From: a virus | Virus record (IMG/VR): IMGVR_UViG_3300045738_000609 | Span: 1 to 41,682 of that record | DNA: 41,682 nucleotides | Strand: one strand, 5' to 3' | In this document: positions 39,065 through 41,682 of the stretch, piece by piece | Numbering within the stretch: position 1 is the first letter of the stretch | How the letters are laid out: each line of letters starts with the position of its first letter | Notes under the pieces: model-generated | Seen by the model: only the letters and a program-made list of their open reading frames with translations | What the model was told of the DNA's origin: nothing | Database searches by the model: none | Position numbers and translations under genes: made by a program

Positions 39065-39315
39065 CAAATCGCCCTCCTGTAGGTCTCGCGTGATTCTTCG
39101 TGCTTCGCTCGCAGCCACTCCACGAGCGCAACGTGCATCGCGATGTCCGGCTCATTGTCGTCGTCGCGCGCCTCCTCCAGCCACGCGTCCGCCAGCTCCT
39201 GCGCCCGCTCGATCGCCTCGGGGCGGCTGCCCTCCAGGCGCACGAGACCCGTCAAGATCAGGTCCGCGGCTGCTGCCGCATGCTCGATGTCTGTCATCCG
39301 CCATCTTCCAGTCAT
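39064..39315 (-). CDS. small acidic helical protein
   Basis: 83 residues from ATG 39315 (GGAGGAGCGAGA upstream). Two helices (DIEHAAAAADLILTGLVRLE; AIERAQELADAWLEEARDDD) and a Lys/Glu/Arg-rich end. It could be an anti-repressor or inhibitor-like small protein, but nothing specific supports this. Confidence 0.55.
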   Translation of the reverse strand: MTGRWRMTDIEHAAAAADLILTGLVRLEGSRPEAIERAQELADAWLEEARDDDNEPDIAMHVALVEWLRAKHEESRETYRRAI

Positions 39316-39521
39316 TCTCGCTCCTCCTTCGGTACCCACCCAGGCTCGAAGAACCCGCGCCGGTCCATCTCGTCGAACACCTTCTCGCCGCGCGCCCTGT
39401 GCCCGCGGTACATGCAAAACTCCTCGTGCATTCCCAGCTCATTGTCCGAGTACTTCGCGAGCGGGTAGCGCACGTTCATGTACGGCTGCGGGATCGTGCC
39501 CGTCTTCTCGTTGCGGCTCAT
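39312..39521 (-). CDS. small unknown protein
   Basis: 69 residues from ATG 39521, which overlaps the zinc-ribbon gene's stop (ATGA) and has GGGGGTGC upstream. The sequence (IPQPYMNVRYPLAKYSDNEL; MHEEFCMYRGHRARGEKVFD) has no clear motif. Confidence 0.55.
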   Translation of the reverse strand: MSRNEKTGTIPQPYMNVRYPLAKYSDNELGMHEEFCMYRGHRARGEKVFDEMDRRGFFEPGWVPKEERE

Positions 39522-39697
39522 TGCGCACCCCCTTCGTTGCGTTCTTCGAGATAGGCGAGTGCGCCGCATTTCGGGCACTCTCCGGCAGGAACCGTCCCAC
39601 CCGGATCGAGTCGCTCGGACAGTCTGGGAACGTCCCCCGGACATTTGATTTCCGACTCGGGGCCAGTCCAGTCGCAGTCATCGCAGGCCGCGGTCAT
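39518..39697 (-). CDS. 59-residue zinc-ribbon protein
   Basis: CDDC (5-8) and CPKCGALAYLEE (from about 41) form a rubredoxin-like zinc ribbon of the kind often found in phage small proteins; another Cys lies between. ATG 39697 is in GCGCAATGACC context. It is coupled on both sides by 4-nt overlaps. Possibly modulates a host protein; not known. Confidence 0.6.
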   Translation of the reverse strand: MTAACDDCDWTGPESEIKCPGDVPRLSERLDPGGTVPAGECPKCGALAYLEERNEGGAQ

Positions 39698-40038
39698 TGC
39701 GCACCCCCTCGCGCGGCCACTGCCTCGCGCACGATCTCGTGTGCCTTCGCGACCCACTCCTGCGAGTACCCGAACCCTGCGAAGTGCTTGTACTTGCGGA
39801 TATGCGAGTCCCCGCGATTCGGCTCGCGCTCGACCACGTTCGGCAAGCAACCGTGCGCGCTCACCCAGGCGGCTGCGAACAGCACCTCGTCGCAGTCCTC
39901 CTCCAGATACGCGTAGCTCCCATTGCGGTACGAGAAGCTGCTGGGTCGCACGCCCAGCGCGTCGATCACCTCAAGCGGCACGCGCAGCCACCCGTGGCCT
40001 GGATCCGTGAAAAACTGGAATTTCTGCGTCTTCGTCAT
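39694..40038 (-). CDS. unknown protein
   Basis: 114 residues from ATG 40038 with GAGGAGTACGC upstream, directly after the structured leader. The frame is open upstream through the leader but that part is non-coding by composition. The sequence contains DPGHGWLRVPLEVIDALGVR and NGSYAYLEEDCDEVLFAAAW; I recall a similar GHGWLxVP..ELxxLG pattern in unnamed phage proteins. No catalytic motif assigned. Confidence 0.6.
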   Translation of the reverse strand: MTKTQKFQFFTDPGHGWLRVPLEVIDALGVRPSSFSYRNGSYAYLEEDCDEVLFAAAWVSAHGCLPNVVEREPNRGDSHIRKYKHFAGFGYSQEWVAKAHEIVREAVAARGGAQ

Positions 40039-40138
40039 TGCGTACTCCTCGGGGCATTGCCCCACTTGCGAACCGATTAGCCGGTTCGGTCTCGCGCACC
40101 CGCCCGTCTGGGCGCAGGCCGCGAGGCCGAACTTGCTA
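40039..40138 (-). ncRNA. structured leader cassette A
   Basis: The complete spacer from the stop of the 40136-40333 gene to the start at 40038. Minus-strand order: GGCCTCGCG, an inner hairpin CGCCC-AGAC-GGGCG, CGCGAGACC closing the outer stem with one mismatch, then GAACCG-GCTAAT-CGGTTC, then GGGGC-AAT-GCCCC and GAGGAG. Cassette B at 40334-40436 is a diverged copy with different sequence but preserved pairing in the inner and last stems, which argues for RNA function. It may control translation, processing or termination. Confidence 0.6.
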
Positions 40139-40333
40139 GCGCCACACGCTCGTGCCTTCGAGCGTCTCGCCGCGCACCTCGCCACTCGAAATCCACGTCA
40201 CGCTCTCGCCTGCCGCGCGACCCTCCTGCTGCAGCGACTGCCGCCGATAGTGCTGGTACGTGAGGCGAGCCTCGCTGACGCTCTCGCCGTCGTACACGGT
40301 CCCGATGTTGCCCACGATCACCTCTTGCTGCAT
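40136..40333 (-). CDS. small unknown protein between the two leader cassettes
   Basis: 65 residues: MQQEVIVGNIGTVYDGESVS, then LTYQHYRRQSLQQEGRAAGE, then a beta end (ESVTWISSGEVRGETLEG). I recall similar small phage proteins with VGNIGTVYDG..E as strongly beta and unnamed. The start is in ACGCAATG context after GGAGGAGG, with the cassette-B hairpin just upstream. Confidence 0.6.
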   Translation of the reverse strand: MQQEVIVGNIGTVYDGESVSEARLTYQHYRRQSLQQEGRAAGESVTWISSGEVRGETLEGTSVWR

Positions 40334-40436
40334 TGCGTCCTCCTCCGGGCATTGCCCGACTTTGCGAACCGATCAGCCGGTTCGGTCTCGCGCACCAGCG
40401 CACCCCCATGCGCCGGCCGCGAGGCCGAACTTGCTA
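40334..40436 (-). ncRNA. structured leader cassette B
   Basis: A diverged duplicate of cassette A, running from the stop of the 40434-40658 gene to the start at 40333. The outer stem and GAACCG-GCTGAT-CGGTTC are kept; the inner hairpin is GCGCA-TGGGGG-TGCGC instead of CGCCC/GGGCG, and the last stem is CGGGC-AAT-GCCCG instead of GGGGC/GCCCC. Changes on one side are matched on the other. GGAGGAGG follows the last hairpin. Confidence 0.6.
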
Positions 40437-40658
40437 CCAAGCCTCCGCTTGGATGTCCCTGCGGTGGTCATTGCGCAGCTTCACGAGCCTCCGAGTCCAG
40501 GCGACCGCGCCCTTGACCGTGCTCGGCTTGTACCCGTCCTCGTGCCACGCTTCGGCGAGGTCGCCCACGCTGTAACACTCGACGATCTCGTCCCACCCGT
40601 CTGCGTAATTCGCTTCCGCGTGGTCGAGCACCTTCCGTGCGATTTCGTGCTGATTCAT
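40434..40658 (-). CDS. small unknown helical protein
   Basis: 74 residues from ATG 40658: MNQHEIARKVLDHAEANYAD, EIVECYSVGDLAEAWHEDGY, TVKGAVAWTRRLVKLRNDHR. I recognise the general pattern of small helical phage proteins but no family. GGAGGAGTACGAC precedes the ATG, with a short hairpin (40671-40683) abutting it. Confidence 0.6.
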   Translation of the reverse strand: MNQHEIARKVLDHAEANYADGWDEIVECYSVGDLAEAWHEDGYKPSTVKGAVAWTRRLVKLRNDHRRDIQAEAW

Positions 40659-40670
40659 GTCGTACTCCTC

Positions 40671-40683
40671 CGGGCATTGCCCG
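40671..40683 (-). promoter_or_regulatory. leader hairpin abutting the ribosome binding site of the 40434-40658 gene
   Basis: CGGGC-AAT-GCCCG on the minus strand is followed directly by GGAGGAGTACGAC and ATG 40658. It equals the last stem of cassette B without the upstream stems, so it is the minimal form of the repeated leader. Confidence 0.5.
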
Positions 40684-40686
40684 ATG

Positions 40687-40764
40687 CTAGAAACCAAACC
40701 TCTGCCAAATCGCGTACGCGAGCCAGGCGAGCGCGATCACGGTCACGAGCGCGGCGCCCGCCAT
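40687..40764 (-). CDS. 25-residue transmembrane peptide
   Basis: The product begins MAGAALVTVIALAWLAYAIW and ends QRFGF: a single hydrophobic span with a short basic end. Its ATG overlaps the stop of the upstream 52-residue membrane protein (TGATG), which supports translation by re-initiation. Such peptides can act as mini-holins or membrane regulators; the role here is unknown. Confidence 0.5.
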   Translation of the reverse strand: MAGAALVTVIALAWLAYAIWQRFGF

Positions 40765-40922
40765 CACCACCACCCTGCCCAACGCCCGAACATGGCGGTC
40801 ATCATCGCGAGCCCGCACCCGAGCGGGACCACGACCGTGAGCCTGCGCAAGCGCTCCTCGCGCGCCATTCGCGCGATGTACCGGTTGCGTGCGCTGTCGT
40901 ACGTGATGCCTTCTTCAATCAT
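40764..40922 (-). CDS. 52-residue single-span membrane protein
   Basis: The product begins MIEEGITYDSARNRYIARMA, continues with a basic cytoplasmic-type stretch (REERLRRL) and then a hydrophobic span TVVVPLGCGLAMMTAMFG, ending in a Trp-rich tail. The start is in AGGGCAATG context and overlaps the upstream stop (ATGA). Paired with the 25-residue peptide it looks like a tiny membrane module, possibly for lysis or exclusion; this is inference. Confidence 0.5.
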   Translation of the reverse strand: MIEEGITYDSARNRYIARMAREERLRRLTVVVPLGCGLAMMTAMFGRWAGWW

Positions 40923-41035
40923 TGCCCTGCCTCCATGGCTGCGCGGAGCGCCGCCAACTCGCGAGCACGTGCCAGCTCGCGCAAGCCCGTGACCGGGGTG
41001 GTGCTCGTTCCGAACGGTACGCTTGCGACCGTCAT
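40919..41035 (-). CDS. 38-residue helical peptide
   Basis: The product begins MTVASVPFGTSTTPVTGLRE and continues as an Ala/Arg/Leu helix (LARARELAALRAAMEAGQ). GAGGAGTAGGGCA precedes the ATG at 41035, and its stop overlaps the next start. Too short for family assignment. Confidence 0.45.
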   Translation of the reverse strand: MTVASVPFGTSTTPVTGLRELARARELAALRAAMEAGQ

Positions 41036-41039
41036 TGCC

Positions 41040-41267
41040 CTACTCCTCAATCCGATACGCGAGCTGTCGCTCACGCAGGTTTACGTTCAGGTGAAACCGA
41101 ATCGCAGCCTTGTGCGCCCGGATGCGCCCCTGCTCGAAGCGCCCACGCGAGGTGCGCATGCGCTCGCGCATCTCGTTCATTGCCCCCGCGAGCGCGACCG
41201 GCGTCATGCTCGCGTATGCCCGCCTGAGGGCCGTGCGGTCTGCGTACTTCGCAGCTTTCTTGCCCAT
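41040..41267 (-). CDS. small basic protein
   Basis: A 75-residue Arg/Ala-rich protein (MGKKAAKYADRTALRRAYAS; MNEMRERMRTSRGRFEQGRI; RAHKAAIRFHLNVNLRERQL), probably binding nucleic acid. GAGGAGAATTGGGCA precedes the ATG. Not recognised. Confidence 0.55.
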   Translation of the reverse strand: MGKKAAKYADRTALRRAYASMTPVALAGAMNEMRERMRTSRGRFEQGRIRAHKAAIRFHLNVNLRERQLAYRIEE

Positions 41268-41347
41268 TGCCCAATTCTCCTCAAGGCAGCGCGCCCTCGC
41301 GCCTGCCTGCCTGCGTCCGTGCGTCGTGCGCGGACACGCATACCCGT

Positions 41348-41395
41348 GTGTGCGGATATGCGTGACCGCACACGGGCGCCTGTGTGGGGCGCCCG
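41348..41395 (-). promoter_or_regulatory. overlapping strong inverted repeats in the last intergenic region
   Basis: Two 8-bp inverted repeats lie between the edge gene and the 41040-41267 gene: GTGTGCGG/CCGCACAC (41348-41355 with 41366-41373) and CGGGCGCC/GGCGCCCG (41373-41380 with 41388-41395). They abut at 41373. They could form tandem hairpins in the transcript between the two genes; no U tract follows, so leader structure or partial termination are both possible. The rest of 41268-41415 shows nothing gene-like. Confidence 0.4.
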
Positions 41396-41415
41396 GGTGC
41401 GTCCTGCGTGAGCGC

Positions 41416-41682
41416 CTATGCGAGCAGGCTCACGTAGCTCACGAACCGTGCCGCGAGGGTGCGCTTGGGTGCGACGTGGTGCGCATCCGAGGCGCGGTAG
41501 CCCGCGTCGCCACCGCTGCTCATTGCGTCAGCCGGGAATTGCCGTGCATGCGCGGCCGCCTTGCGGGCCTCCGAGCGCGCCTTCCCGGCGAGCATGCGCT
41601 TGGTCGCGGCCTTCTGCGCGGGGGTGCGTTCGCGCTTGGTCCCGGGCGCCTTCGCGGCCTTGGGCGCCTTGGCGCGCTTGGC
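41416..41682 (-). CDS. partial gene for a Lys/Ala/Pro-rich basic protein (5' end beyond the window)
   Basis: The minus-strand frame is open from the window edge to the stop at 41416 (88 residues seen). It begins AKRAKAPKAAKAPGTKRERT, an AK-repeat like histone H1 or bacterial histone-like tails, continues KAARKAAAHA-like and ends with HHVAPKRTLAARFVSYVSLL. A DNA-binding, nucleoid-associated role is plausible. The N-terminus is missing. The last part contains an internal Met in GCAATG context that might itself be a start. Confidence 0.55.
   Translation of the reverse strand, partial: AKRAKAPKAAKAPGTKRERTPAQKAATKRMLAGKARSEARKAAAHARQFPADAMSSGGDAGYRASDAHHVAPKRTLAARFVSYVSLLA

Larger units (their letters stand above)
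30383..41525 (-). repeat. dispersed GCAATG hexamer, enriched on the minus strand
   Basis: Reading by eye I find about 37 copies of GCAATG on the minus strand (plus-strand CATTGC) between 30383 and 41525, against about 2-3 expected from base composition, and only about 2-3 copies in the opposite orientation in the same region. At least ten coincide with start codons; most of the others lie inside genes, in different reading frames (for example 34572 as Ala-Met, 34910 inside Gly-Asn-Gly, 35786 inside Glu-Gln-Trp). Purines often follow (GCAATGRG). Confidence 0.6.

Noticed and set aside
40260-41411. 383-codon open frame on the plus strand
   Set aside because: It runs antisense across several small coupled genes and both leader structures; it is Arg/Pro-rich and lacks any motif.
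1-41682. tRNA genes, CRISPR arrays, insertion sequences
   Set aside because: I saw no cloverleaf with a TTCGANNC-type loop, no regularly spaced repeats with unique spacers and no transposase.

Overview
The window looks like most or all of a tailed double-stranded DNA phage (or prophage) genome with short-tailed (podovirus-like) architecture. It carries terminase, portal, scaffold, a DUF5309/SU10-type major capsid protein, a P22 gp10-like tail hub, a 1,309-residue ejection-type protein and a beta-helix tailspike. No tape-measure, tail-tube or sheath gene is visible. The sequence is GC-rich (about 60 percent by eye), genes are tightly packed with 1-4 nt start/stop overlaps, and no tRNA, CRISPR array or insertion sequence is visible. 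The host cannot be named; a spanin-like lipoprotein and an M15 endolysin fit a Gram-negative host. No terminal repeat is seen at the window ends, and the last gene is cut by the right edge.

Layout. (1) 1-1650, minus strand, partly AT-rich: a small membrane protein, two small unknown proteins and an M15-peptidase endolysin. (2) 1726-25555, plus strand: packaging and virion operon, running from a small HTH protein and the terminases through capsid, decoration and tail genes to an S74-domain protein, ejection proteins, tailspike, accessory virion proteins and a holin-like/lipoprotein pair. (3) 25552-27368, minus strand: RecT-like annealing protein and RecE-like nuclease. (4) 27461-30159, plus strand: XRE-type regulator, putative replication or helicase-loader protein, unknown proteins and a PD-(D/E)XK-like protein. 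(5) 29972-41682, minus strand: a long, mostly translationally coupled early/accessory arm holding a catalytic-core tyrosine integrase, a C5-cytosine methyltransferase, a Fis-type HTH protein, a DpdA-like (tRNA-guanine-transglycosylase fold) protein, a PP-loop/PAPS-reductase-like protein and many very small proteins, several with CxxC pairs.

How the parts fit. The virus probably relies on host polymerase and helicase and adds its own recombination pair (RecE/RecT) and a replication loader. The integrase and XRE regulator suggest a temperate ancestry. The DpdA-like, PP-loop and C5-methyltransferase genes together suggest chemically modified, restriction-resistant DNA. Lysis genes are split between the two ends of the structural block.

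The most unusual signals are in the right arm. (a) Two intergenic cassettes (40039-40138 and 40334-40436) are diverged copies whose sequence differences preserve base-pairing, implying a structured leader RNA. (b) A small hairpin of varying sequence abuts the Shine-Dalgarno of five genes. (c) The hexamer GCAATG is strongly over-represented on the minus strand from about 30.4 to 41.5 kb, both at start codons and inside genes in different reading frames. (d) Three functionally unrelated proteins share an N-terminal EALAxLRxG-like peptide.
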